Source: Akkermansia muciniphila (GTDB lineage: Bacteria; Verrucomicrobiota; Verrucomicrobiia; Verrucomicrobiales; V1-33). Taken from it: 46,333 nt of DNA. Below are positions 30,901 to 37,571 of this stretch, piece by piece; position 1 is the first letter of the stretch, and the number at the start of each line of letters is the position of its first letter. Made by a program: the position numbers and the translations under genes. Where the stretch lies: assembly GCA_943333275.1 (NCBI GenBank), contig CALQSQ010000042.1:1-46333 (forward strand), written 5' to 3'. The notes beneath the pieces are model-generated. The model was not told where the DNA came from, ran no database searches, and saw only the letters and a list, made by a program, of their open reading frames with translations.

Positions 30901-31059
30901 CTGAAGAATGTGGCCCCCACCGGATGGGCGCGGATCGTCAATCCCACCATCGTTTCGCGGCAGGTGGTTTCTGGAAATGTCGAGCGGATTACTTTGGCGT
31001 TGGAGGTCCCGCCAGGCACGCCGCGGCAGTTCTATCGCATGTGTTTCACAGCCCCCTAG
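24952..31059 (+). CDS. Giant secreted lamin-tail / CotH kinase-like protein
   Basis: About 2035 aa. Signal peptide follows MPPRCLPSLQALGFLATF (ATG at 24952; a GTG at 24937 is an alternative five codons upstream). A lamin-tail domain (LTD) begins at residue ~31 (VVVFNEIMYHP, EWIEFHN). Further LTD-like units lie near ~725-800 (SINEV, FLELRN), ~845-930 (INEIMYE, EWVELYN) and ~1750-1830 (VFSEVHYHP, FEFIELQN). A beta segment near ~320-350 looks like a discoidin/F5-8 fold. The CotH kinase-like domain spans ~1284-1640 (NMDRS, NLKLYVRPDDG and the CotH-type PWDADFFKM). The end has a calcium-loop-like DTDHDGLSD. CotH proteins can phosphorylate surface proteins. Activity here is inference. It diverges from the repeat-protein gene with 199 bp between starts, suggesting shared regulation. 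Confidence 0.75.
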   Translation: MPPRCLPSLQALGFLATFCPVFLVSAAPPVDSVVVFNEIMYHPTDPAGDGEWIEFHNQMGINVDLSDWQITGGINYTFPDGTVIPGGGYLVIAKDPGMLPSVSALGPWTGSLDNGGETIRLRDKNERLMDELSYSDSGDWPVGPDGGGVTLAKPHEDSSSPEAGNWSVSQQVGGTPGAVNFPPPPAAVTARVIGLHDPWKYNSTGTDPGPTWKEPAYNDTVAGWLTGNALFQYGNPTIYDDYVGAPPAPTGYSEVTCVTIAGFSTEAVGGTSARAAVNCINGSGLSNGKHGTVAPGNMWMTNGNSLVLTPKDPLPADISFDLGSNQNLTSIHVWNYNEAGSTNLNRGSKTVEIFVASTVGGPLTSTGIYTFNQASGLATEAGQDIPFVQNNVRQVKFLITANWGNTTQYAGLSEVKFYNNVPSMPPPPVHRESMAEVLPNTGANADGSLITPGQRDPHYINTADNQGAYVQNGHPAWLGGDGISQWLGSTPNGTDNVPAISTTYRLAVDLTYWKKETATIQLYAAGDNSFDRLRINNILIAGVPGVGTSFDKFYGPFAIPTTNLINGSNNIELDWTNAGGGPNPGGFRAKWIATAEPNLARTVLASNPLTTRYRRKFTYAGDPAATYQLRLQHIIDDGAVFYLNGQEIYRINMPAGAVTNTTPATTEIQYPRFSPQITVPGTAFVVGENTLAVEVHQPCLGNSDALFGATLDITETPPVPSAPPTLSINEVAGSSAASGGFFLELRNTGPSSLSLLGYRVTGSNGGVVVLGNVTLPAGGLLSLNEATLGFRPALDEKLFVFTPSQSQIVDAVVVKTSTHARTAEQLWEWPQSATPGAANVFATTDAIIINEIMYEHMPVYAVADVTPDPEEWVELYNRTASIVSLEGWHLKGGADFAFPTGTSIPAGEYLVVAKNKLALAAKYPGITIVGDWSGGLSNKEDTVRLNDAAGNTVNVVHYFGSGRWDARASGGGSSLELLHPQMDNSQPEAWMGSDETSKAAWQTISYHGQALPTPGASDPTAYNEFIAGMITNGECLLDDISVIDEDDSGSQLIQDGAFTSGNASKWRLLGTHGHSVMAMDGGNPALRLIATGPSEHMHNHAETTLRKSGGNFPVIDSNHQFTISFRAKWQSGSPRLQTRLYFNRLVRQHLLTVPMNNGTPGAPNSRLVAQAPPTLFGIQQTPIIPEILQDVTLGIAAESRVPLASVVLKWRLDGTATWTDVPAGALTAGSYTATIPGQAASSLVQFYFLATATNGATSTYPAGGENSRAMIRWNDGHAPPGPGYGVRILMPTADADFLHSITNAMSNDFIPCTIVYRENEVFYDAGVRLKSSERGRYGDPRLGFAISFDPTHKFRGVHEIINMDRSAYGQGTTGSGSGQVDIINQIFAQRAGGVPAMYNDLVYLVSPKTAHIGSAQMTMAEYNDTYLDSQWNNGGNSPTFKFDLVYYPTTTTGGPEGLKNAQPDDVRGVNIGQIPSLDKEDFRWYFLITNARTGDDYSRIVAMNQAFAQLAVGDASTIASAIDIDQWLRASAAMSLIGSNDSYSTGGLPHNLKLYVRPDDGRVLYLPWDADFFKMDATYAVAGNADLQRIIAANPVWKRMFYGHLHDLMNTSFNTTYLTSWVNHLSTYNTVGGNWNEILTYVQDRNNFVTSDCSAQFPLVNFEITTNGGADFSSPDPLVTLTGNGWIDVREIRISGTATPLVVTWLTQDTWQVQVPVVLGLNPFTLEAYDYQGQLVGNDTITITGTGNVVPASRDNVVFSEVHYHPTLAPAGGFTSADDFEFIELQNTTGYIVDLSGCYFDTGLTYTFAGGTRIQPNARIVLPRRSTAFALRHPGVATVAEYYVLNANTLSDSGEEISLVSPSGQDIQRFTYDDKFPWPTQPDGTGRSLVLISPLSKPAHGDPLSWRASLANDGSPGFSEGTPFTGSPTADTDHDGLSDLVEAGIGVDGEMPRLEAINESLMYFTFDRDAGRQITSWVEHSSDLKNVAPTGWARIVNPTIVSRQVVSGNVERITLALEVPPGTPRQFYRMCFTAP

Positions 31060-31128
31060 GTTCCATCCGAGTTTCTCAGGTGGGGTTGGTTTTGGTTGAC
31101 GAGGGGAGGGGGCTTTCCATCGTTGGCC

Positions 31129-32436
31129 ATGGCTTCATTTCAGATTGTGGATTGGTCTGCGACCCGCGAGGGCTCGGCGCATCGCTTGAAAATTCAGTGG
31201 CGGTTGCCATCGGGGGAGCGGGTGGTGCATTTCGATTTTCCAGAGGCGCTGGGGGTTCCGGCCCCGGAAGATTTGGCGGATGGGATGCTGTCGTTGTCGC
31301 TCTTTTCCGCGATGCATCAGGGCCTGCCGCTGAGCCTGCCGCAACCGGTGTCGGCGCAGATGCTTGAGCGGCAGCAGGGGACGCAGGAGATAGCGGCGTT
31401 ATGGTTCAAGGGTTTGCAGGAAGTCCCGGTGGAGGCCACGGCCCGGCCTGCGCTGGCGGGTCGTCCTCCGATGCGCCCGGGGGCATCGGCCACTTTCACG
31501 GCGGGCGTGGATTCCATGCTGACCGTGCTCGATCATCGCGAGGAACTGGACTTTCTGGTGCACATGCAGGGGTTCGGACCGATCGAGGAATTGGAGGAGC
31601 CGTTTTTCGCACCGCAGATTGCCCACTTAGAGAAGGTGGCGAAAAAGATCGGATTGCCCTTGCACTTGATGAAGACGGATTACCGGCGGCAGCAGGAGGT
31701 TTGCGTGCCCTGGATGGACAATCATGGGGCGGCTCTGGCGGCCATGGGCCTTTGGCTGGGGCAGCATGTGGGGAAATTTTACATTGCCTCCTCCAATCCC
31801 TGGACACGCCAGAATCCCTGGGGATCCAGCCACTGGCTGGACGAGCGTTGGAGCACTGAGCGCGTGAGAATTCGGCTGCATGGACTGAACTACACGCGAC
31901 CCGAGAAGGTGGCGAGACTGGTGCAGAAGTATCCGGAGTTTGTTGCCGATCTTGCGGTGTGCTGGACGGATGGAATGGTGGTGCCGGACCGAAACTGCGG
32001 AACCTGTGAGAAATGCCTGCGCACCATGTGCGGGCTGGTGTTGGCGGGATACGAACGGTTGGAGGGATTGTTTCAAGTGCCGCTTGATCTGGAGCGCGTG
32101 CGGTCGCAGCCCTTTCCGGAGGATTTCAATTCCATCGATTGGAGGCGACTGCTGGACTTTGGGGAGAAACACGCTCCGGACCATCCGGCGCTCGATGCCG
32201 TTCGCAGTGTGGTGGCGGAAACGCACATGCGACGTTTCACGACGCTGATTGCCTCCATGGATCAGGATTTGGAAACCAGTCCTGAACTCAGCAAACTCTT
32301 CCGCGTGATGCGCGATGATCTGTGGAAGTCATGGAAGTCGAAACAGGGCGGCTGGTTGCGCAAGAAGATGCTGGTGCTGAGCGATTCCCGTCCAGCCGAA
32401 GCCATCAAGGCGCTCTGGGGAAAGGATCCGCTGTGA
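31129..32436 (+). CDS. QueC-like PP-loop protein (first of pair)
   Basis: A 435-aa cytoplasmic protein. Residues ~1-115 are a unique beta-rich N-terminal domain. The PP-loop (N-type ATP pyrophosphatase) motif is T124-A-G-V-D-S129, a variant of SGGxDS that retains G-x-D-S. A cysteine cluster follows: C278, C290, C293, C296 (CGTCEKC), a zinc-binding layout like QueC (C-x8-C-x2-C-x2-C) but with a longer first gap. It is followed by LRTM, as in QueC-like proteins. C-terminal ~100 residues are helical and basic. It is a clear paralogue of the next gene. It likely activates a carboxylate or carbonyl with ATP, but the substrate is unknown; queuosine genes are not nearby. The ATG at 31129 was preferred to a TTG at 31096. 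Confidence 0.7.
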   Translation: MASFQIVDWSATREGSAHRLKIQWRLPSGERVVHFDFPEALGVPAPEDLADGMLSLSLFSAMHQGLPLSLPQPVSAQMLERQQGTQEIAALWFKGLQEVPVEATARPALAGRPPMRPGASATFTAGVDSMLTVLDHREELDFLVHMQGFGPIEELEEPFFAPQIAHLEKVAKKIGLPLHLMKTDYRRQQEVCVPWMDNHGAALAAMGLWLGQHVGKFYIASSNPWTRQNPWGSSHWLDERWSTERVRIRLHGLNYTRPEKVARLVQKYPEFVADLAVCWTDGMVVPDRNCGTCEKCLRTMCGLVLAGYERLEGLFQVPLDLERVRSQPFPEDFNSIDWRRLLDFGEKHAPDHPALDAVRSVVAETHMRRFTTLIASMDQDLETSPELSKLFRVMRDDLWKSWKSKQGGWLRKKMLVLSDSRPAEAIKALWGKDPL

Positions 32437-33818
32437 ATACCGAACCGCCAGGAGTCGAGATCATTGCCGGGGCACCAGTCTATGCGCGCGATGGCGAGGG
32501 GACCATGGTGTCGCTTCCCTACCGGCGGAGATCGGAGAATGGGGTGGTCACTTTGTTGGGCGTGGTGAATTTGCGATTCAACATCGTCCTGCCCGAACCT
32601 CCGCCTTCAGGAAATGCCTCGCTGCCGCTGGGGCTGCTCGTCGCCATGGCGGCGGGATTGCCGCTGCGCATGGAGACGCCGGTTTCGCCTCTGCTGTTGG
32701 AGAATTGCGATCGCTTCCAGGAGATTCACCAGTGCTTTTTCCCGGATGAAACGATCGTGCCCATCCGCGCGGAGGCCACGGCTGGCACGCAGGCCGCTCC
32801 AGCATTGGGCGTGGGATCGTTTCTTTCCAATGGTGTGGATTCGCTGCACTCGATTCTGGATCACCGCGATGAAATCACGCATTTCATATTCATCATTGGG
32901 TTCGATATCTGGCTCAAGCATTCCGAGTATGCCGCGCGTGCGCTGACGCAGGCCCGTGAGACGGCGACGAAGCTGGGGCGGCCGTTGATTGTGGTGGAAA
33001 CGAATGTTTTTGATTTCTCACATCACTACATTCCGTGGCCGCGCGATGGGCATCTGGTGCAGGCGAGCATTGGATTTCTGCTGAGTCCCCTGCTCGGAAA
33101 GATCATTCAAGCGCTGGATTTTTCCTACCTCCATTTCGCCACAGGTCCCGAGCATCCGCATCTTTACGAAGCCTTGTGCAGCGAGGATTTCCACATTCAG
33201 CCGTCCTGCGGGAAATACACCCGGCAGCAGAAAGTGCGCCGGCTCTGTCAGTCGCCGGAATGGCTGCCGCACCTGCGGGTTTGCTGGGACATGCCCGAGG
33301 ACCGGCTCAATTGTGGCAAGTGCGAGAAATGTCTGCGCACCATGATCGGCCTGAGCATCGAAGGTGCCAGCGCGCTGTGTCCGGTGCTTCCGGAATTGAA
33401 ACCCGAGGCCGTGGCGCAACTCACCTATTCCTCCAAAAGCTTCCCTTTCTACTACGACATGCTGGAGGCCGCCGAGCAGAGTCCGCACGTTTCCCAGGAA
33501 CTCCTCAGAGCCCTGCGAGCCTGCGTGCACCGCCACCAGTTGGAGGACCTCGCCAGGAAAATGCTGCCGCTGCGCCACCAACTGACCGCCACCCGACGGT
33601 ATCAGCAGTTCGAAAAGAAACTGCGCGATCCACTCTTCTCCCTCCTGCAACGCATCGACGAAGTGTGGCTCTGGAAAAAACTCCGCCGCCACGCCGCCGA
33701 CTTCCGCGAGGACATCCGCAAGGTCCTGCGCAAATCCCACAAGCCCCTGCTGAAGCAAGGCCTCCGCCAGGCATGGCTGGCCAAGGCCCGCGCCCTCTTC
33801 CGTCGGAAATCCTCCTAA
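32433..33818 (+). CDS. QueC-like PP-loop protein (second of pair)
   Basis: A 461-aa paralogue of the previous protein. The start is taken as the GTG at 32433, which overlaps the previous stop (GTGA), the classic arrangement for translational coupling. The frame opens upstream at 32322, but that part overlaps the neighbour. The PP-loop motif is S132-N-G-V-D-S137, then a core with HFIFIIGFDIW and a zinc cluster C284, C294, C297, C300 (CGKCEKC) with LRTM. The N-terminal domain shares an LPL..x-PVS pattern with the first protein. The C-terminus is very basic (RKMLPLRHQ, KALFRRKSS-like). The gene ends 4 bp into the stop of pdxH on the other strand. Function unknown. Confidence 0.7.
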   Translation: MNTEPPGVEIIAGAPVYARDGEGTMVSLPYRRRSENGVVTLLGVVNLRFNIVLPEPPPSGNASLPLGLLVAMAAGLPLRMETPVSPLLLENCDRFQEIHQCFFPDETIVPIRAEATAGTQAAPALGVGSFLSNGVDSLHSILDHRDEITHFIFIIGFDIWLKHSEYAARALTQARETATKLGRPLIVVETNVFDFSHHYIPWPRDGHLVQASIGFLLSPLLGKIIQALDFSYLHFATGPEHPHLYEALCSEDFHIQPSCGKYTRQQKVRRLCQSPEWLPHLRVCWDMPEDRLNCGKCEKCLRTMIGLSIEGASALCPVLPELKPEAVAQLTYSSKSFPFYYDMLEAAEQSPHVSQELLRALRACVHRHQLEDLARKMLPLRHQLTATRRYQQFEKKLRDPLFSLLQRIDEVWLWKKLRRHAADFREDIRKVLRKSHKPLLKQGLRQAWLAKARALFRRKSS

Positions 33819-34459
33819 GGGCACAGACGATCCACCACCCAGCCCCCGTCATCCCGGCGGTAACGCAGGCGGTCATGCATCCGGCTGCGCCGCCCCTGCC
33901 AGAACTCCACCGTGTCCGGCATCAAACGATACCCACCCCAGCACTCCGGCCTTGGAATCACCGAGCCTTCCGGATACTGCGCGCGCAGTTCATCGTATCG
34001 CTCCTCCAGCACCTCCCGCGTCTCCACCACCGAGCTTTGCAGCGACGCCAGCGCGCCGATCTGGCTGCCGTAGGGTCGCGCCGCGAAATAGAGGTCCGAC
34101 TCCTCCTCCGTCACCTTCTCCACCGTCCCGCGCAGATGCACCTGCCGCTCCAGATCCAGCCACAGGAAAGTCATCGATGCCTGCGGGTGTTCCGCCAGCG
34201 CCCGGCCCTTCTCGCTTTCATAGTTCGTGAAAAACGTCACCCCCCGCGCATCGATCCCCTTCATCAGCACCGTCCGCGTGCTCACCTCCCCGGCGGCATC
34301 CACCGTGCCCAGGATCAGCGCATTTGGCTCCAGCAGTTTCGCCGTCTGAGCCTCCAGGAACCACAGTTCCAACTCGATCAGCGGATCCGCCGCCATGTCC
34401 GCCCTGCGGAGCGGTTCGTTTTTATAGTCCCGGCGAAGCGAAGAAGGGTCTGTATTCAT
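33815..34459 (-). CDS. pdxH: Pyridoxamine 5'-phosphate oxidase
   Basis: A 214-aa protein, the usual length. PdxH oxidises pyridoxine or pyridoxamine 5'-phosphate to pyridoxal 5'-phosphate with FMN and oxygen. Family blocks seen: RRDYKNEPLRRADMAADPL at the start, STRTVLMKG and TFFTNYESEKGRAL (FMN site), SRPYGSQIGA-like ARPYGSQIGALAS, and the C-terminal signature ECWGGYRLMPDTVEFWQGR with RMHDRLRYRR. Start MNTDPSSLRR at 34459. Its stop overlaps the PP-loop gene on the other strand by 4 bp. It diverges from hpt. Confidence 0.9.
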   Translation of the reverse strand: MNTDPSSLRRDYKNEPLRRADMAADPLIELELWFLEAQTAKLLEPNALILGTVDAAGEVSTRTVLMKGIDARGVTFFTNYESEKGRALAEHPQASMTFLWLDLERQVHLRGTVEKVTEEESDLYFAARPYGSQIGALASLQSSVVETREVLEERYDELRAQYPEGSVIPRPECWGGYRLMPDTVEFWQGRRSRMHDRLRYRRDDGGWVVDRLCP

Positions 34460-34595
34460 GAGGTAAGAGAGATCGTGGAGTCAGGGGGTTAAAGTAAGGA
34501 AGAAATGCTCTTGGCACCTCGCCCAATTAGTCCATTCTCTCGATGAAATCTCTCCCGTCCAGTACTCCTTGCCACACCTCACCCATCCACATCCC

Positions 34596-35147
34596 ATGCA
34601 ATCCAACATCGAAAAAATCCTCTTCCACGAATCCAACATCCACAACCGCCTCGATGCCATGGGCAAGACCATCACCCACGACTACGCCGGCAAAGACCTC
34701 ACCGTCGTCGCCATCCTCCACGGCGGCCTCATCCTCCTCGCCGATCTCCTCCGCCGCATCCACCTCCCCTTGAAAATGGAATCCATCTCCGTCTCCAGCT
34801 ACCACGGCGGCACCGAGAGCACCGGCATCATCACCTTCAATCAAATCAAACTCCCCGACTTCACCGGCCAGCACGTCCTCATCGTCGATGACATCCTCGA
34901 CAGCGGCCGCACCCTCCACGCCATCGGCGAACGCCTCACCAAGGAATGCCACGCCGCCAGCGTCCGCTACTGCGTCCTCCTCAGCAAACGCAAACAACGC
35001 GCCGCCCCCATCACCCCCGACTACGTCGGCTTCGAGATCGACGACGAATTCGTCGTCGGCTACGGACTCGACTACGCCGGCCACTACCGCAATCTCCCCT
35101 TCATCGGCATCCTCAAGCCCGCCGCCATCGCCGCCGTCCCCGTCTGA
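34596..35147 (+). CDS. hpt: Hypoxanthine phosphoribosyltransferase
   Basis: A 183-aa protein. It makes IMP or GMP from the purine base and PRPP (salvage). The PRPP-binding motif VDDILDSGRT lies at residues 97-106, preceded by LHGGLILLADLLRR (~41-54) and SSYHGGTESTG (flexible loop, ~67-77). The C-terminal block VVGYGLDYAGHYRNLPFIG is the usual HPRT ending. The ATG at 34596 (MQSNIEKILF) was chosen over an upstream ATG at 34569 since the added nine residues are unlike the family. The plus strand here is strongly C-rich. moaD follows after 15 bp. Confidence 0.9.
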   Translation: MQSNIEKILFHESNIHNRLDAMGKTITHDYAGKDLTVVAILHGGLILLADLLRRIHLPLKMESISVSSYHGGTESTGIITFNQIKLPDFTGQHVLIVDDILDSGRTLHAIGERLTKECHAASVRYCVLLSKRKQRAAPITPDYVGFEIDDEFVVGYGLDYAGHYRNLPFIGILKPAAIAAVPV

Positions 35148-35162
35148 ACCACCGGCCCCCCC

Positions 35163-35411
35163 ATGCCCACCATCCGCATCCTCTTCTTCTCCCTGCTGCG
35201 CGATGCCACCGGCACCGCCGAAATAGACTGGACCCTCACCACCCCCACCACCGCCAGCCAACTCTTCGCCACCCTCGCCGAGAAATACCCCGCCCTCGCC
35301 CCCTGGCGCCACAGCCACCTCATCGCCATCAACCAGGAATACGCCCGCCCGGACACCCCCATCCCCCACGGAGCCGAAGTCGCCATCATGCCTCCCGTGC
35401 AGGGGGGGTGA
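35163..35411 (+). CDS. moaD: MoaD/ThiS-family sulfur carrier
   Basis: An 82-aa ubiquitin-like protein. MPTIRILFFSLLRDATG and the tail PVQGG, ending in the Gly-Gly needed for adenylation and thiocarboxylation, are typical of MoaD. In molybdenum cofactor synthesis MoaD donates sulfur as part of MPT synthase with MoaE; neither moaE nor other moa genes are in the window. It could also serve another sulfur-transfer route. Co-oriented with hpt at 15 bp. Confidence 0.8.
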   Translation: MPTIRILFFSLLRDATGTAEIDWTLTTPTTASQLFATLAEKYPALAPWRHSHLIAINQEYARPDTPIPHGAEVAIMPPVQGG

Positions 35412-35499
35412 AAGAGGCCTCCGCGACGGCGAAACCGAACGCATCGCCCAACGCGTCCATGACACCGCCATGCGGTTTTATCCGGAGTTGCTCGCTTAA
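35410..35499 (+). other. Possible C-terminal gene remnant after moaD
   Basis: A frame of 29 codons before TAA at 35497 reads like the end of a real protein (GLRDGETERIAQRVHDTAMR, then FYPELLA) but has no start codon and begins overlapping the moaD stop. It may be the tail of a gene lost by deletion. Not recognised; could be chance. The rest of 35500-35570 shows nothing. Confidence 0.25.
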
Positions 35500-35570
35500 G
35501 GCGGCCTAGGCACCACGACGGAACGATGCCGATCCCCAGTTCAGGCGAGCCGATCTTCTTTCGAATGCTC

Positions 35571-36026
35571 CTAATGGTTAATATTTGCTAGGGCGACATC
35601 GAAGGCATCTGAAAGCACTTTTGTCGTCGGAGGCTTGTGGGTTGCTGCAATCAGCTCATGAATTGTACCATGAAGCGCGTCATGAACGTGTTTGGTAGGT
35701 TCCGCATTCCAAACCCTTCGGGAGTTGGGGTCGATGAGGATTTCGCCGGTCCATCGCCAGGTTTCGCCATCAACTGAAAGACATTCCCCTAGGGACTCAT
35801 CGATAACGTGCGATGTCCAGTCTGCTTCTAATGGTGGAGATTTCGTAACACGCAAAAAGACGGCGGCTATCTCTTCAGAAAAACGGGTGTGAGTTCCAAA
35901 CTCACAGTAAATAATTTCGCTCATTTTCGCCCTCTCAGGAGTAGAAGGAGGGAGCGAGAGGCTGGTTTGCCCGCCTCTATCGCAAGCGGAAACACCAATT
36001 AACAAAAAGGCTAAGAAGTATTTCAT
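35571..36026 (-). CDS. Predicted lipoprotein, hypothetical
   Basis: A 151-aa protein. MKYFLAFLLIGVSAC is a lipoprotein signal with lipobox VSAC and Cys15. The mature part is acidic, without a recognised domain (EIIYCEFGTHTRFSEEIAAV, WRWTGEILIDPNSRRVW). It sits in a lower-GC stretch with two other small minus-strand exported proteins, suggesting an acquired cassette. Confidence 0.65.
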   Translation of the reverse strand: MKYFLAFLLIGVSACDRGGQTSLSLPPSTPERAKMSEIIYCEFGTHTRFSEEIAAVFLRVTKSPPLEADWTSHVIDESLGECLSVDGETWRWTGEILIDPNSRRVWNAEPTKHVHDALHGTIHELIAATHKPPTTKVLSDAFDVALANINH

Positions 36027-36100
36027 GATGGCAAGTTAAGGCAAAGGGACAGGTAGATCACGATTCGGTGTGCATGCGTAATAGAGTAATGGGCATCAAT

Positions 36101-36409
36101 TCAACTTCCGAAAGACCAAGTGCCAGTGGTTACATCAAGAAAGCGTTTCGGACCGAGCGGCCAAATCTCGTAGCTTAGGCACGGCGTCGCGTCCACGAGA
36201 GCGGCTCGGATCAGCGTGCCGGGAATGGGCTGCCAAATGCGTTGAAGTGGATAGAATGGCGAGTCCTGTCGCTTCATCCGGATATCGTGAGCAATAGCGA
36301 GACAAGTCCGCTCTCGTCTGGAATTGACGGACGCATCAATAGAAGAACAACCCGGAAGCAAAAGCGCCAATGCCGCAATCCATAAACTTTTGCGTGGAAT
36401 CTTAGACAT
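36101..36409 (-). CDS. Predicted small lipoprotein
   Basis: A 102-aa protein starting MSKIPRKSLWIAALALLLPGC, with lipobox LPGC and Cys21. The mature part is basic, with no family recognised; it ends VTTGTWSFGS. Its ATG (36409) directly abuts the stop of the upstream gene (TGA then ATG with no gap), so the two are probably translationally coupled. Confidence 0.65.
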   Translation of the reverse strand: MSKIPRKSLWIAALALLLPGCSSIDASVNSRRERTCLAIAHDIRMKRQDSPFYPLQRIWQPIPGTLIRAALVDATPCLSYEIWPLGPKRFLDVTTGTWSFGS

Positions 36410-37024
36410 TCAGGGAGTTGGGGGTAAAGGAACAGACAGTTTATTCGGAATTGTAGGCTTAGTCGCAAACGTTAAGACTCCGGCATTGAACGTCAGCGTC
36501 TCATGTCGAGTGGATATATTCTTATCCGCAGCAAGCTCCGCTTTTGTTGGCGGTCGAGTAAGCGATAAGTCACCTGAAAACCACGTTACATGGACTGCGA
36601 GCCCGCAGTCTGGAAACAAACGAGCAAGTGGAAACGGAGCGTAGGTTCGATCGTCAATTGTTCTCACGAGTCCAGTGCCAATCTCATCATCTGCGACAGG
36701 CACTTCAATACTTACCAGCCACAGCTTGCCTTCAGCAACCCGATACAACGCGATATGCCCCCTCTGTAAATTAGAGGACCAGATCTTGGATCCGCCAACA
36801 GGAAACTCTTGAGGCCATTTAGACTGATTCGCCTGTAAATACTTATACAGCGGACTTGAAAAATCACTTCCAAACTCATATACAATGCCGCCGTATTCTA
36901 TACGATCAGGTAATTGCGGTGTGGCTCGCGCAGATGTTTGTCCGAGAAGGGACAGGCAGAGAATGAAGAGGATGCGCTTCGCTATTCTGGGTTTGGACGC
37001 TGAGCAACGGGTTGGGGTGGGCAT
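36410..37024 (-). CDS. Secreted hypothetical protein
   Basis: A 204-aa protein started at the ATG at 37024 (MPTPTRCSASKPRIAKR), leading into a signal peptide (ILFILCLSLLGQTSARA). The open frame extends to 37180, but that part is Pro/Cys-rich and would move the signal inward. The mature part has no recognised domain (IEYGGIVYEFGSDF, LWLVSIEVPVADDE, HVTWFSGDLSLTR). Probably exported with the neighbouring lipoprotein, whose start follows its stop directly. Confidence 0.6.
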   Translation of the reverse strand: MPTPTRCSASKPRIAKRILFILCLSLLGQTSARATPQLPDRIEYGGIVYEFGSDFSSPLYKYLQANQSKWPQEFPVGGSKIWSSNLQRGHIALYRVAEGKLWLVSIEVPVADDEIGTGLVRTIDDRTYAPFPLARLFPDCGLAVHVTWFSGDLSLTRPPTKAELAADKNISTRHETLTFNAGVLTFATKPTIPNKLSVPLPPTP

Positions 37025-37306
37025 TTGTTCGGGCGGGTGAGGCAAACAGTGACCCACAATGTCCGAAATGGGGGGGTAAGTCAAAGCCAAAACCTTCCGG
37101 CTTTGTTCCGGGCAAGTCGGCGGAGGGAGATGCAGGCGGTGCTGGTTGTTTGGAAAAAGTAGGGTTCGTGCTGGTCCCATCGGTACAAAGCGTGGCCGGA
37201 GTGCCAGAGTGGACGGATGATTCGCCTTTTTGGGGAAGGGGAGTGTGTAAAGCAGCTGGGGAAGCGCCTAGGTTGAAGGATGAAATGGGAGTGGCAACTT
37301 GCCGGA

Positions 37307-37453
37307 GGCATTTCAATCATTCCCAAGGCCATTTCATGCGTTACCAAAGGCTCTTCATGCGTTGCCAACGGCATTTCAGAAGTTACCAAGGCCTCTTCAA
37401 CAGTTACCAAGAGCATTTCATCTGTTGCCAAAGGTCCTTCATTTGTTGATTCG
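37307..37453. repeat. Seven tandem copies of a 21-bp repeat
   Basis: Units begin at 37307, 37328, 37349, 37370, 37391, 37412 and 37433, with consensus GGCATTTCATGCGTTACCAA plus one variable base. The TTC/TCA core and GTT..CCAA are conserved, while the three bases 10-12 vary in nearly every unit (ATC, TGC, TGC, GAA, ACA, TCT, TTT). They lie in a 547-bp gene-free gap (37025-37571). A 70-codon plus-strand frame (37280-37492, MKWEWQLAGG...) reads each unit as a heptapeptide of the type (G/A)(I/S)SxV(T/A)K, the variable bases falling on exactly one codon; other frames are also open. Not a CRISPR: no spacers. Outside 37280-37492, the gap 37025-37571 holds nothing I recognise. Confidence 0.8.
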
Positions 37454-37571
37454 AGTGAAAAATTTCTTGAATTCTATGCATCCATGGGATAAGGTGAGGG
37501 GCCTTGGGGTAGATTTTATAGACTGCTCTTTGGCATAGACGCCTGTTCTTCACATCCAAACCCTACAACCT

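Noticed and set aside
33035-34492. 485-codon plus-strand frame across PP-loop 2 and pdxH
   Set aside because: Low complexity (Arg/Pro/His/Leu), an artefact of the C-rich strand; both real genes have family motifs.
35410-35499. MoaE-like remnant behind moaD
   Set aside because: The residues do not resemble the MoaE C-terminus; kept only as an unknown tail.
37307-37453. 21-bp repeats as a CRISPR array
   Set aside because: Units are directly adjacent with no unique spacers, and no cas genes are present.
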